From Ornithodoros turicata (lineage: Eukaryota; Arthropoda; Arachnida; Ixodida; Argasidae), in contig NW_026999458.1 of NCBI RefSeq assembly GCF_037126465.1, positions 1-64,000 of the forward strand: 64,000 nt of DNA. The letters are read 5' to 3'. Below are positions 41,476 to 52,633 of the stretch, piece after piece (position 1 is the first letter of the stretch; every line of letters begins with the position of its first letter). The notes beneath the pieces are model-generated. The model saw only the letters and a program-made list of their open reading frames with translations, was not told where the DNA came from and did no database searches. Made by a program: the position numbers and the translations under genes.

Positions 41476-43510
41476 TCACTGATGAAGGAAAGAAATAACG
41501 TCGCGTTTAAGGGATGCGCTGGAGGCGTGGAAAATATCACATGTGGGGGGAAGCGAGTTCAGAAGAATTTGGCATCGGGTAATTGGATCGCTGGGGCAGA
41601 AGCGTTTAACGTAGAAGACTGGTGGATTACGAAAAGCCGCGCGAGGAATACAAAAGTTTAGGAGGCTCAGCAGGAGTGGCGAATCAACACGGGCATGGAC
41701 ACATTTGTACAGAAATAGGGCGTCGGCGATAGAGCGACGTGTGGCCAGTGGGTGAAGGTGAAAATATTGTAATAGTGTGTCATAGTCATACAATAACTTT
41801 TTTCGTAAAAAGCCATTGTGTATGATTTGATATTGTGTGAGCGCTCGTTTTTGTACAGCCTCAAGACGCTTTGTATCAGTACCTGAAAGTGCGTTCCAAG
41901 CAACAGAGGCATATTCAAGCCTGGGAAGAACATAGGACTTGTAAAGTTTAACGAAGACAACAGGAGTCTGAAACTCCTTGCATGTGTATGACAGGAGGCC
42001 CAGCGTGCGAAGAGCGGAAGAACGAACCGCTGCGACATGTTCATGGAATAGCAGCTTTGCATCAAAAATAACTCCTAAATCTCGGATACTGTCAACACGA
42101 CATATTTCAATGTCGGAGAAGTATCGAAACACAGAGATATTTGTCTTGCGTGTGAACGAGACAACCATCGTCTTTGCGCTGTTAATTTTGAGACCGTTGG
42201 CACTGCACCATGACAGTATACTGGATATATCTGCCTGTAGCTGTAAGCAGTCGGAAACCGAAGAGATCGCTTTCATTAATTTGAAATCATCCGCATACTG
42301 AAGTAGAGTAGAATGTTTGAGGCAGGATGACATGTCATTCACAAAGATATTAAAAAGCAGGGGACCTAGGTTGGATCCCTGAGGGACCCCAGATGTGGGA
42401 ACATATGCATCTGAGTACGTGCCCGAGACAAAAACAGAACAGGAACGCTGACTTAGGTATGACTCGAAGAATGCAACAAGCGGGTCAGAAACACCGGATG
42501 TACGTAGCTTATCTAGTAGGAGGCCGTGACTCATTAGATCGAAAGCTTTTGACACATCGAAGTAGACAACATCAATCTGACCGCGAGCACTGACGACAGG
42601 GGCAACGGAAGACATGAAGGATACCAAATTTGTTACCGTAGATCTGCCTGCCATGAAGCCATGTTGAGAGTCAACGAGCTTGCGTTTGAAAAACGACGAC
42701 AAGTGCGTATATATGATGTGCTCAAATGCCTTAGAAGGCGCGCATAGAATACTGATCGGTCTGTAGTTGGTCGCAATGTGCCGGTCTCCTGACTTGTGGA
42801 CAGGAATCACAACGGATGACTTCCAGTGACTAGGGAAATTATTGCATCTCAGTGACAAGTTATAAATAAACGATAGTACAGGTGTAACAACATCAGAGTA
42901 AGCTTTCAGAAAAATAGCTGGAATTCCATCAGGGCCAGGTGTTGTTGTGGGTTTCAACCTGCGGATCGCGTCGCTTACATCACTCTTAGTGATAACAAAT
43001 GTAGGCAAATCATCAGTGTACGGTGCGGTCTTGAAATCAGCGGAAGCAGTAGTGTTACTGGTACCGTCGTACACCGAACTAAACTGCGCAGCAAACATCT
43101 TTGCAACGGTTGGGGGGTCAGAGTACAAGGCGTGACCGTCACTGAGAGAAGGCGACATGACCGGACCGCGTTTCTGAAGTTTGTGCCACTTCCAGAAGTT
43201 ACGAGGATTATCATTTACATTCGCTTCGACGGTGCTCAAGTGCAGGCTGCGGTCGTGCACAACGGCTTTTTTCAAACGTGCGCGAAAAATAACAAATTGT
43301 TCGTAGTCAGCCGCGTTCCCATGTTTTTTATACCTCCTGTGAAAATACTTTTTCTTACTGAGATAGCGACGCGATTCAGGGGAAAACCAGTGTGGATACT
43401 TTGAACGACGAGGCGTATACTGCGGAACATACTTAGTAATATGTGGGCTGCATGCATTGATTATCTTGTTGCTGAATGCTGTGGTGTCATCTTTCATTTT
43501 TACAAGGGAC
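41476..43510 (-). CDS. CR1-like LINE reverse transcriptase
   Basis: Open throughout. After a linker (PHWFSPESRRYLSKKKYFHR) come TTTPGPDGIPAIFLKAYSD, NYRPISILCAPSKAFEHIIY, VVYFDVSKAFDLMSHG (motif A), TSGVPQGSNLGPLLFNIF (B), LLQYADDFKLM (C, Asp pair) and the thumb (VLPRLEYASVAWNALSGTDT). The C-terminus is the usual LPPTCDIFHASSASLKRDV type, with no RNase H. The frame stays open upstream to 43815, but that part is antisense to the YqaJ exon and is not LINE. The endonuclease is missing through truncation. Confidence 0.88.
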
Positions 43511-43553
43511 TCTCCTCTACAACACGTTCCATGCACCCCCACGTGGACAATAA

Positions 43554-44393
43554 GTAGAGAATACTCTATCTTCAACACAAGAGCAGCATGTCGACACAAG
43601 TGACCATGGAAGCCACGAAATTGGAGATGAACTCCCAGACAGCTGTTCGCCATGCAACAAATTTTACAGAAGCTACGTCGTGCTGTCTCATTCTGCAATG
43701 CTTGCACTGGAAACCCGTACGTGCTGCCAGGACAACGAGCTGTGGTATGAAGCACGCCGCTTGCGACTGACTGCATCAAATGTAAATGAAGTCCCGAAAC
43801 GACAAAGCACCTCATGGGAAAGGGCAGCGAGGAGCATCACCTCGCCATCATTCTTTGGAAATGCTGCCACTGCTCACGGCAGAAGGTGTGAAAACACAGC
43901 ACGTGAGCAGTTTATGAGAAAGACTGGACTGAATGTTACGAGGTGTGGAACATTTGTAGGTGAAGACTACCCCTGGCTGTCAGCCTCTCCAGATGGCTTG
44001 ATTGACACTGAAGCTGCCATCCTTGAGATAAAGTGCCCGCATGTTGGCAATTGCGAGACACTAGTGAACAAGGGGAGGTATGATGTGAGGCTCAGCGCTC
44101 AAAAGGAGTATGTGCTTGTACCGAACGGGCCGAATGGGTATTTTGCACAGGTGCAGTTTCAGATGCTTTGCTCTGGAAGGAGACTGTGTTACTTTTATGT
44201 TTGGACTGCCAGTGCCAGTGGTGAGGTGACCGATATACTGATCAAAGTGCCACTTGACGCACGCTTCTTGCCACAGAACCTTGTGCGTCTCAGGAAGTTT
44301 CACTTTTGTTCGCTGCTGCCCATCATTGAACAGCAGTACAGAAACACGCAGTGGAACTTCAGTGCCATGTACAAACACATTTTGAAGCTTTGA
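43554..44393 (+). pseudogene. YqaJ-type exonuclease exon of the SWIM-YqaJ gene
   Basis: The frame opens after a TAA at 43551 and reads SCSPCNKFYRSYVVLSHS, then ELWYEARRLRLTASN, the catalytic ASPDGLID and ILEIKCPHVGN (ExK), and QVQFQMLCSGRRLCYFYVW. This is the lambda-exonuclease/YqaJ fold, a two-metal nuclease. Stop TGA at 44391. No break is seen inside the domain, but the gene is split upstream by two LINE insertions. SWIM plus YqaJ in one gene occurs in expanded families of marine invertebrates and ticks, as far as I recall. Confidence 0.8.
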
Positions 44394-44416
44394 GCAACTT
44401 GCATACTTTAGTGTAA

Positions 44417-44532
44417 CCAAGATCGCGGGTTCGAACCTGGCCGAGGACGCCAGCAACTTGGTGGCAGGGTACAAGGTGCTTAGACACGCCGTCTTCCGCG
44501 AGGGACGTTAAATACCGGGTGCAGTGTGATGA
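44417..44532 (+). mobile_element. tRNA-derived SINE, left part
   Basis: Begins after a duplicated TACTTTAGTGTAA (copies at about 44404-44416 and 51474-51486). It contains GGGTTCGAACCTGG, a pol III box B. Box A is not visible, so the SINE is 5'-truncated. It is cut by LINE-D at 44532 and continues at 51341. Confidence 0.8.
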
Positions 44533-45054
44533 CCCGGCGTCGGGAACTTGGCGCCCCCATCGCCCGGCAGCAGCCGCAGTAGCCCCCTCCTGCACTCACG
44601 GTTGGGTCGCCGCCGGAGGGAGACCCCCACGTATAGCTGTGCGTGGCTGTCCCGTGCCTGGGGAAAGGAGGATCCTGGCGGTTGAGTGGACCCGGAGGTT
44701 GTTTAGGACCCTTCGGGGCCCCTGCGGGATAGCAACACACCGCTTTGGCCCCTGCTTCCCATAGTCGAGTGGTCCTGGAAGGCACGGCCAGGATTATTCA
44801 GCTAGTCGCCATCTCTCTTTTCATCACCTTCCCTTTCTCTCCTTCTCGCTCTCCATTTCCTCCCTTCATCTTCTTTGGCGGCTAGGGTCAACCTTGGGCA
44901 GTTCTTTCTATCTTCTAGAAACTGCACTTGGGTATCGTGCAGTGGCAAGTGCTAGCATGCGTAGCATGTTCCCTTGTTGGGGTCGATGGTGGCTGGCACA
45001 CCATCTGCACTGAATGTACAATCATCTTTCATGGATTCTAATCAATTCCCCCCC

Positions 45055-48000
45055 TTAAAGGGACTGTCGCATCCGGAACCGTGGTTACGAATCCAATACC
45101 AATGTGTTCGGTACACTACCACGAGCTATTTGCCAAATTTTCTCCTTCCAAAACGGACCGGGTGATGAGGAATCGAATTTAAAAGATCCGGTTTCGTTTT
45201 GATCCTCGAAAGCGCCAGCGCCAACAACATCGCGTGACGCAAGGTCGAATCTGGCTAATCCGCTGTGAAGGACGCTGTCGTCTGCCGCCAAGTCTGGGGC
45301 TGCTTTGTTTTTTTCCGGCACGTCGCCCGTATTCACATGTGACACTTTCTAGTGACTCGGATACTATCGCTACGCTTGCATCCTTCGCGTGGGATGTCGT
45401 TTGGAAACCGACGCAGCGTTCCCGACTCCAGGAAAACTTCCTTCGAAAACCTCGATGTTTGATTTCGCACGCCAAGGATACAGCTACAGCCAGACCCCAG
45501 ACGAAGCGAAAGTTGGAAGCAGCTACATCACTAGCGGGTATCCAGATGAAGCAAGGAGTGTTCATGCTGTCCGTGTATGCTCCTCGCATTTCACCGATAA
45601 TGTGTACCTGGATGAGAACATCATGGAAGTGCAACTTGGATTGACACAAAAAAGGAACGAATTGAAACTTGACGCCGTTCCGACAGTGTTCCACGAACAA
45701 AGCGAGCCAGCAACTTCGACAGTAAGTCACAATGTCTATGTAGTTTCCCAATCGGGTCTGTCACTCTTGCGCGTGAGTAACTTAGCAGCAAAAGACGAAA
45801 TCGGTACAACGTAAGGTATCCCCTAACCTATGATTAATAGCTAGATAAATAAAATACAATAAACAAGTTCAAGTGATGTCATTCATATGAACGTGATTGA
45901 CTTTTCTCGTTGTCGGACGCGTCATCATGAAACTTTCACTGTTACTGAACCTGTGACTTTTGTGGAATGCGGTAGACATGATTGGTTTTCATGTGTATTA
46001 CAGCTGCAGGCAGTTCGACAGGGTCAAGCGCAAGTGGTACGTATATTACTTAAATACATATAATGTGTTTACAATTTTTGGACACAGAACAATTCGCAAA
46101 CTATGAACCCCGATCACTAAAAGGAAGAACTGACGCTGTTTGTGTGCTGGTGTTAGAAACAGGCACTATACAAACAGTACCTCTGTCCGTAACATAAGCG
46201 CCATAACCCACTTCCCAGTTACCTTTTATCTCTCTGTTTGTGTGCTGTAGGGCGGCGGTTTTTGCGGTTGCCGTAGCCAACTTGAGGTGCACTTTTGACG
46301 TTCTGTGTTATAGAAGGACCAGGTGCTGCTGATCAAGTCCCATCCATCCATGAAACGGCATCAAACAATGTACGTGTGTGCACGGCAATTTTGCTGAGAG
46401 ACCTGGTTTTTACACTAATGCCTTTACGACGCCTCTGACAAATTAGGATCTTCCAGAACAGTGCTTTCTTCATCCAAGTTCAAGAAGTAAAGAGAATGAC
46501 TTCATGGCTTCTAATGACATCTCACAGCTACATGCCAAGACAAAATAACTTGACAGCAGGAAATGAAAAGAAAAAAAAAAGGTCCGTTTCAGGTCCACCC
46601 AAATCTTTGTGCAGAGGCTGACAACAACAACGCTATTGTGAGATGATGAATGATGCTGATGCAGCGTTGAGATTAAGCCCTTGTTTCCCTTTTTGCAATG
46701 CTATACATTACTGCTGGTTAAATGTAAAATGATGCACCTACCTCCAGACATTAAAGGTGCTACCAGAGATGTAGTGTCAATTCAACAGAAAACCTGCATG
46801 TTCTACGAGGCACTGTCACATAAGCATTGGCCAAATTTGCTGTCCTGTGAGCTTTGATAGGATATGCCGTAGATAGTAAGAGGTCTCTTACTGTAAAAGG
46901 GAGGTGCATTAATCGAGAAGTGGGGTCTGAGGCATGAGGGCCATTTCAGGATGTACTAACCCTTCTAAAATTTTACACTTGGTTATGCCCAGAGATCGAT
47001 CCAGATCCCCCCCAACACCCCGAGTTTTTTTCCTGTGTACCACTGTTATAATGAAACCGTCCAATTTACTGTCCAATCGTCCCGTTTTCATTGCAATTGA
47101 AGTACTTACAAAACTCTTTATTTTATTTTTGTGAGTCCCCGCTTCAGATCCCAAGGGACATTGCCAGTGTGGTGCACGCTGATAACTGTCTGTGCATAGC
47201 AGATAATAAATATCTGTGCGTGAAGAGTTGGATGTGGACTTGTGCAATGGCTCTTGAATGGACAACACTCAGTCAACACAAAGTTTTATTCACATTTGCA
47301 TAACTTATTGCCTGTCATTATAATAATTATTATAATACATAGACAAGAGGTAATGCTCTGCCAAGGATCTCTGAAGTTACAGTCTTGAAAGCTGTTTTCA
47401 AGACAGTGGTGCTAAAAAATTGGATCAATGGCAGGTATCAAAATTTGTTTTGCTGTATCAAGGCAGAACAATCTTCCATGGGAATGACAAATTTTGGACA
47501 TTCCCAGACAGATGTATCACTTACTATGATAATGAGGTGTAACTGTACCATTAATGAGTTATGAAACGTTACCTGAAATTATTTGACGTGTTATATCCCT
47601 CACATGCTATAATACTGCCAACGATAAGAAGCATTACACTATCATTAAAAGTATAACTGTCACTTATGGCCAGGTAGTTTATTGCTCCTGCCTATTCCTT
47701 TGCACTTCTCGGGATTACTGTGGTAACACAGATTCTGTTTCACACTTCTCAATTGGAAACTACGTAAGTCTATTATGGTGTAGGTGTGAACAGGAAATGA
47801 GGCACACTAAAGATGATAGTCCTGATAGGACCAGGATGGAAAAACGTTGGCGAATCATGCGGACGACACACCCAGGTATCTGTCGTCTGTTTTTCGGTCC
47901 AAGGAATCTCCAAACTCAGCTTGTAAACACACAATAAGCAGTGAACCTGACGTAGCCGTAAAAAGAAAGGACACTTTCCTAAACACGTAGCATAGTAATT

Positions 48001-48909
48001 TCATTCTAATTCTAATTCTATCCCGGCCCTTGAGTTGCACAGTTGGTTAGAGCCTTCGTAACTTTCATGGGGCATTCGTCGTGTGGGTCAAACAACGACG
48101 ACAACAACGAAAATAAGGATTGCTCGACGTGCCTATCTATCATGGGCACAGTAGGCGAAGACTGTGATCGTCGCTGCAATACTGCGGTAGATACACCACT
48201 AGAAGTTCTGGCCGATGACAGGGAGCTGGGAACAAAGTGTGATGCGTGCGTGCCGTCATTGCACAACTCTACCACTTCACCAGCACTGCAGCATATAGGT
48301 ACTCATCCAGTTCCTGAGGAACACAGACGCCACACAAACACTTGGATTGTTTCCTGCGTCGTAGTGTGAATGTCACGGGATTAAGTATTGAGCACTCCGA
48401 TCATGAACGAACTTAAAGCAGTGGTCCTGAGGTTCGTTCTGTTGCGCTAACGCAGCTGCGGCACGTACATCACCAGCGACTTGCAGAATAAGCGGATCCG
48501 TCGAATATGGGCCGTCATCAAACATGTATATGCGTCACGGGAGCTATTACTAAAGGCATTTGAACAGCACGATTCGCCACTTCCGCGTTCCGAGTCCGCC
48601 ATCTCCGTATGTGCCTACGCCTTCGTCTCCCTGGCCTTGCTCATGCAAGCTGCAAGCCGCGGGGACTCCTCTGGCTCGCCGCGTTCTTATTGGTCAGATT
48701 CCATGTGACGTTGCTAAGGATTCTCAGCAGGGAGTTCCGCTTGACGCCCGCTTCCGTCGTCTGCTGTAGCGCCGCTTACACACGAATTATGCAAAAAGTA
48801 TTCCGTCGATTGGAACGGGACTTTCGGAGTCATGGTCAGTGAAGGACGGGGAATCTCATTTCACTGTGGTTTCGGAATCGATCTGTGGTCGATGCGACTG
48901 TCCCTTTAA
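45055..48909 (+). mobile_element. Kolobok-like DNA transposon, TTAA duplication
   Basis: TTAA at 45055-45058 and 48906-48909 flanks ends AGGGACTGTCGCATC and GATGCGACTGTCCCT (15-bp inverted repeat, one mismatch). The related LINE-E has a single TTAA at this point, so the site is proven. TTAA plus a THAP-coding exon suits the Kolobok superfamily; piggyBac also uses TTAA but lacks THAP. A transposase core was not found, so it is non-autonomous or decayed. The rest (45722-48905) shows no recognisable coding sequence. Confidence 0.75.
45389..45721 (+). pseudogene. THAP-domain exon in the Kolobok-like element
   Basis: The frame includes the C-terminal half of a THAP zinc finger: RVCSSHFTDNVY (C-x2-H) and LKLDAVPTVF (AVPTxF box), then a GTAAGT donor at 45722. 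The expected N-terminal CxxxC lies upstream in a separate exon or is lost. THAP domains recognise transposon ends. No downstream exon was recognised. Confidence 0.65.
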
Positions 48910-50119
48910 GACATGGTCGGCCTCGAAAGAGGGGCCGCAACGAGGTTCAAGCCATGCATCTCTTTGAGAAAAACAAAGAACCGTGGTATCCAAAAATCCT
49001 GATAATGAAGTCTGATGATGAAACAAAGTCACTTGATAAGGTATCCCCCTTCATCGTCGCTAAATCCCTTGAACACGTGGTTGCAAAAACATACAAGGCC
49101 AAAAAGTTGAGAAGTGGAGAGATCCAGATCGACGTTGAGACCAGTCAGCAGAGTTCGGGTTTGTTGTCGATGAGGCTGGTTGGTGAGATCCCGATCTCAG
49201 TGACAGGCACACCGCACTTTGAATACAGTAAAGGGGGTAATCTCCTGTGATGAGCTACTTTTCTGTTCCGAATCAGAGATCGAAGAGGGATTGAGAGATC
49301 AGGGTGTCGTGAGCGCAAAGCGGATTGTTATTCGTAGGGACAACAAAGAGATCCCCACCAGACATCTTGTTCTTTCATTCCAACTTCACAGTCTCCCCTC
49401 CGAGTTGAAAGCAGGCTATGTAAACTGTCCTGTGCGCCACTACATACCCAACCCGCGCAGATGTTTCAAGTGCCAGCGTTTTGGGCACCATTCGCAAGTG
49501 TGTCGTGGGCACCTAGTCTGCCCAAAGTGTGCAGGTGTGTGGGAAGGAACACACACCAGAATCTTGCAGAAAATAGTTTTTGTTGCTCTAACTGCCACGG
49601 CAATCACCCTGCCTACTCAAGAAGTTGCCCAAAATTCCAGGACGAAAAGGAAATCTTGAAAATTAAGACAGAACAAAATGAGCTATAAGGCAGCTAGGGC
49701 ACAGTTGGACTTCCGAAAAAAAAGGAAAAAGTTTCGCTGAGTCGGTGCAAAGGGGAGTGGCACCGCTCAGTGTATCCGTGGGGACCCAGACTCTGGGGCC
49801 TCCACCCCACACTCCCCCAAAAAAACATGAGGATGCGCAAGTGTCGCGTTCCTCCTCCCTGACCAACGTGCCAACTGGTCAGGAAGAGGTGGCCACAGCC
49901 TCCACTGAGGCCGATGGCACACCTTCAATATGGGATGAGTGCACAAAAAGCCCATCCCAGCCTGCCACGCAAGACATGGATCTCGACGATGACGACTGCG
50001 CGTCGCAGAAGTCATCGTCAAGCCTTCCGTGCACTCCTTCCCAGGGGAAGGAACAACGAAGTACAGGAGGCCGAGGCAGGGGAAAGCGTAAGCATCCCCT
50101 ACCTAGGGTACAACCCCCA
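48910..50119 (+). pseudogene. LINE-D ORF1 remainder
   Basis: Continues the ORF1 started at ATG 45031. Text is nearly identical to LINE-E ORF1 (RHGRPRKRGRNEVQAMHLFE, zinc knuckle CFKCQRFGHHSQVC). Breaks: an insertion of one base near 49207 shifts the frame after SVTGT; the second knuckle is damaged near 49535 (CAGVWEGTH); and indels lie near 49680 and 49725. The tail is MDLDDDDCASQKSSSSLPCT. Dead copy. Confidence 0.85.
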
Positions 50120-50317
50120 TAAATACACGAAATGTCTTTGATCCTTTTGCTTTTATTTACCACTACATTCATTATGGGACAGGTAATCCTCCAGTGGAAT
50201 TGTCGAGGCCTCTTTTCACATATAAATGATATTCACGACCTTTTTGAAAAATACAATGCAGTCTGTTTTTGCTTGCAAGAGACATATCTGAATGAACAAA
50301 GTGTACAACATACTTCA

Positions 50318-50489
50318 CTGGCTTTGCACTGGGCTTTCAGTGAGTGAGATCGCACCCTGACGGGAGGAATCACGTGTTACGTGACCTTCTGACGCCATCC
50401 ACTCAAACGTTGCCTGCCTGCGTACTGTTGATGAGGCCCAACAAGGCCGAAACAGCTGTCCAGTACTGGCATGGCGACGTTTGAGTTAC
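50318..50489 (+). mobile_element. ~170-bp foreign segment in LINE-D with hammerhead-like core
   Basis: It has no LINE similarity. Its right half forms a long hairpin (CTCAAACGTTGCC near 50402 with GGCGACGTTTGAG near 50472) that encloses the hammerhead-like motif. Segments like this occur in Penelope elements and retrozymes. The origin here is inferred. Confidence 0.55.
50422..50466 (+). ncRNA. Hammerhead-ribozyme-like motif
   Basis: Stem I GTACTG (50422-50427) pairs with CAGTAC (50461-50466). The core TTGATGA follows, then stem II GGCC-CAACAA-GGCC, GAAAC, a minimal stem III (ACAGCTGT), and the cleavage-type triplet GTC just before CAGTAC. The only core departure is T for C at the first core position (CUGAUGA expected), which would be expected to reduce or abolish activity. 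Confidence 0.6.
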
Positions 50490-51340
50490 AAACATATCAC
50501 ATCATCAGTCATCTACACTGACTCTCTTAGTGCCTTGCAAGCGATATGTAGCTTCCACAAAACAAAAAAAAAACTTCCTTATTCAACGTGCGAGACACTT
50601 AGCATCATTGGTCACTAGCAAAGGGTACAAACTAACCCATTTGCTGGGTGCCCAGCCATGTGGGCATTGCAGGAAATGAATGTGCTGACCGGGCTGCAGC
50701 TGCCATCCAGCAGTCGGATGATGTTACTCCTTTTGGTGTGCCGTTTGTGGATTTAGTTCGCGTCCTAAAATACAAAATGAAGGCAAAGTGGCAGCAATTT
50801 TGGGGAACTCAAGCCAATAATAAACTCCGTCTCAAAAAAGGTAAAATTGGGAGGTGTACTTATCCTCTTGAAAACCGGCTTCAAGAGAGAACACGCTGCC
50901 GGCTCAGGATAGGACACACACATATTACACATGGGTTCCTACTTGAGGGAGAGGAGCCACCACATTGTATGAACTGCGACACACAACTTTCCATCATACA
51001 CATTCTCACAGAATGCCGAATGTACAACATTCATCGCCAACGGTACTTTCAACACTTCTATAAGAACTTTATTCCTTTTCACCCAGCTCTTTTACTGGGT
51101 GATGAACCTCTTGTTCAATTTGAGAACGTTTTTAAGTTTTTTAGAGACGTAGGTATTCTCGACAAGTTGTAAATTTTTAATCCCGTTTGTTCTGATTCTA
51201 ATTCCGTTATTTTATCTATGCTACCTTGTGGTTTTAAGTACATCATTACAGTTTTAACTTAAGTTACATTACATCACCAAGCTTGGCGCATTATGACCTT
51301 CGTTGTCGCTGCGCCAAAAAAATCCCAATCATCATCATCA

Positions 51341-51473
51341 GCAGTGTGATGAGCTTTCATCGCACGTTAAAGAACCCTCAGGTGGGCAAAAGCAATCCAC
51401 AGACCGACCGCTGTGGCGTCGTTCATGATCTCGTTGTCTCGCGATGTAAACACCCAATTATTATTATTATTAT
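51341..51473 (+). mobile_element. tRNA-derived SINE, right part
   Basis: Continues the SINE after LINE-D, starting with the duplicated GCAGTGTGATGA. It ends AACACCCAATTATTATTATT, an ATT tail like that of the CR1-like LINE at 41051, which suggests such a LINE mobilised it. The duplicated TACTTTAGTGTAA follows at about 51474. Confidence 0.8.
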
Positions 51474-51898
51474 TACTTTAGTGTAAAAAAAAAGAATGCA
51501 AGTCTGGGTTGATGTTTCCTTGTTCATTGCAACTTTGCAAATAGAAATATGTACAGCAACAATACATACTTCAGAAATAAAACTATACTGAAAGCACATG
51601 GGGGAAGTGCAATGGAACCTCATGGAACCTGTGAATCTTCTTCCTTTATAAGTGGCGGCTTTAAATTGCAAAGTCCTGCACACACATTGTGTCACTGATC
51701 GTCTTTCGTGACGCAATTGGCAGGGCCTGTCTCAATATGCGGTATGTCTTCACCCTGTTAATAGCTCTTTCTACATGTATCCGGACAGAAGCTATCCGTC
51801 TTGTCACGATCACTTTACCTTCAGTCAGTTGTGACCTTCCTGTAAAATGAAATAGGCATCTTTAGATAGCTGCGCTGCATACTGCTATTAACATGCAC

Positions 51899-52633
51899 CT
51901 GCCTTTTGTGAAGGCTGGGGTGTTGAGTTGAATTCCTTAACTTCTAACTCGTGATCGACAGTGAAGCCTCTGTCGGCCATGATTACGTCTCCACGTGGAA
52001 AGAAGTCGTTGATGCCACAGTGTCTCGTAAAAAATTTGTCAGAGGCACGCCCTCCATACGCTTTTGAAACAAACATAATGAAGCCATTGGGAGCTATTGC
52101 CACCATGAACTTCACTGTGTTGTGCGACTTGTAGCTGCTGTAGGTTTGGGCTCTGGGCATAAGCTTCTTTGGACGCTGCAACGTTACTTCTGTACAATCC
52201 AGAATGCATGTTGTTCGAGAATATACATTCTGAACAAAGGAATGTGGCATGCTATTTTGAATATAGCTTCTTGGGAGCCAAACAACCACTTGTTTCATGA
52301 TTTCACGAAGGATCCAGATAATCTATGTGACGTGGTTCCCCACACTTGAAACAGACAGTTAAAAATCATTGCCAGGTGTCCGTACAGGAGTCCAAGACGA
52401 AGCCGCATGAGGCACATGAGCACTTGGTCCTCACGTGACACAGTGCTTGGCTTTTGAACAAGCGATGAGACACCTTCCACAAGCTTCTCGAACACTGCCT
52501 GTGACACACCCGTGTAAAACAATATGTCGTCAGGAGAAAGAGTCTTGGCAAATGACGGCCGGTGAAGTTCCGCATAGCAATGATATTCATACAGGTTTCG
52601 CTCCCACTGGGTCGACTGGTCACAATGTGGCAC
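51899..52633 (-). pseudogene. HTH and DDE4 catalytic exon
   Basis: Acceptor TCGTTTGCAG before 52633. The helix-turn-helix region carries EDQVLMCLMRLRLGLLYGHL, then a frameshift leads to SVSSVGNHVT, a TAG, and IMKQVVVWLPRSYI. First catalytic Asp in CILDCTEV, second in MADRGF. Donor GCAG|GTGCAT at 51898 joins in phase to the Glu-bearing exon. Confidence 0.8.

Larger units (their letters stand above)
41051..43510 (-). mobile_element. CR1-like LINE without RNase H, minus strand
   Basis: A 5'-truncated LINE inserted in the SWIM-YqaJ gene. The RT ORF is open to its stop at 41476; the 3' UTR ends in AAAAATTATTATTATTAT. This ATT tail is different from the ATC tails of LINEs A-G. The 5' edge near 43510 is approximate. 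Confidence 0.85.
50174..51172 (+). pseudogene. LINE-D ORF2, large internal replacement
   Basis: Starts MGQVILQWNCRGLFSHINDI and CFCLQETYLNEQ, then stops matching LINEs at about 50318. It resumes near 50490 in RNase H (ITSSVIYTDSLSALQAICS), shifts frame near 50580 and 50645, and continues through WVPSHVGIAGNECADRAAAA to the C-terminal CMNCDTQLSIIHILTEC and stop at 51170. RT and most of the endonuclease are absent. Confidence 0.85.
44533..51340 (+). mobile_element. LINE-D (I-like), full-length ends, internally damaged
   Basis: 5' end CCCGGCGTCGGGAAC at 44533, 3' hairpin 51284-51316 and ATC tail. A 12-bp duplication GCAGTGTGATGA (44521-44532; 51341-51352) flanks it. It is interrupted at codon 9 of ORF1 by a Kolobok-like transposon (45055-48909). 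Most of ORF2 between the endonuclease start and RNase H is replaced by ~170 foreign bp. Confidence 0.9.

Noticed and set aside
43511..43815. Upstream extension of the CR1-like RT frame
   Set aside because: It is antisense to the YqaJ exon, which has clear conserved text on the plus strand.
48018..48369. Frames on both strands inside the Kolobok-like element as transposase exons
   Set aside because: No DDE or other transposase motif could be seen.
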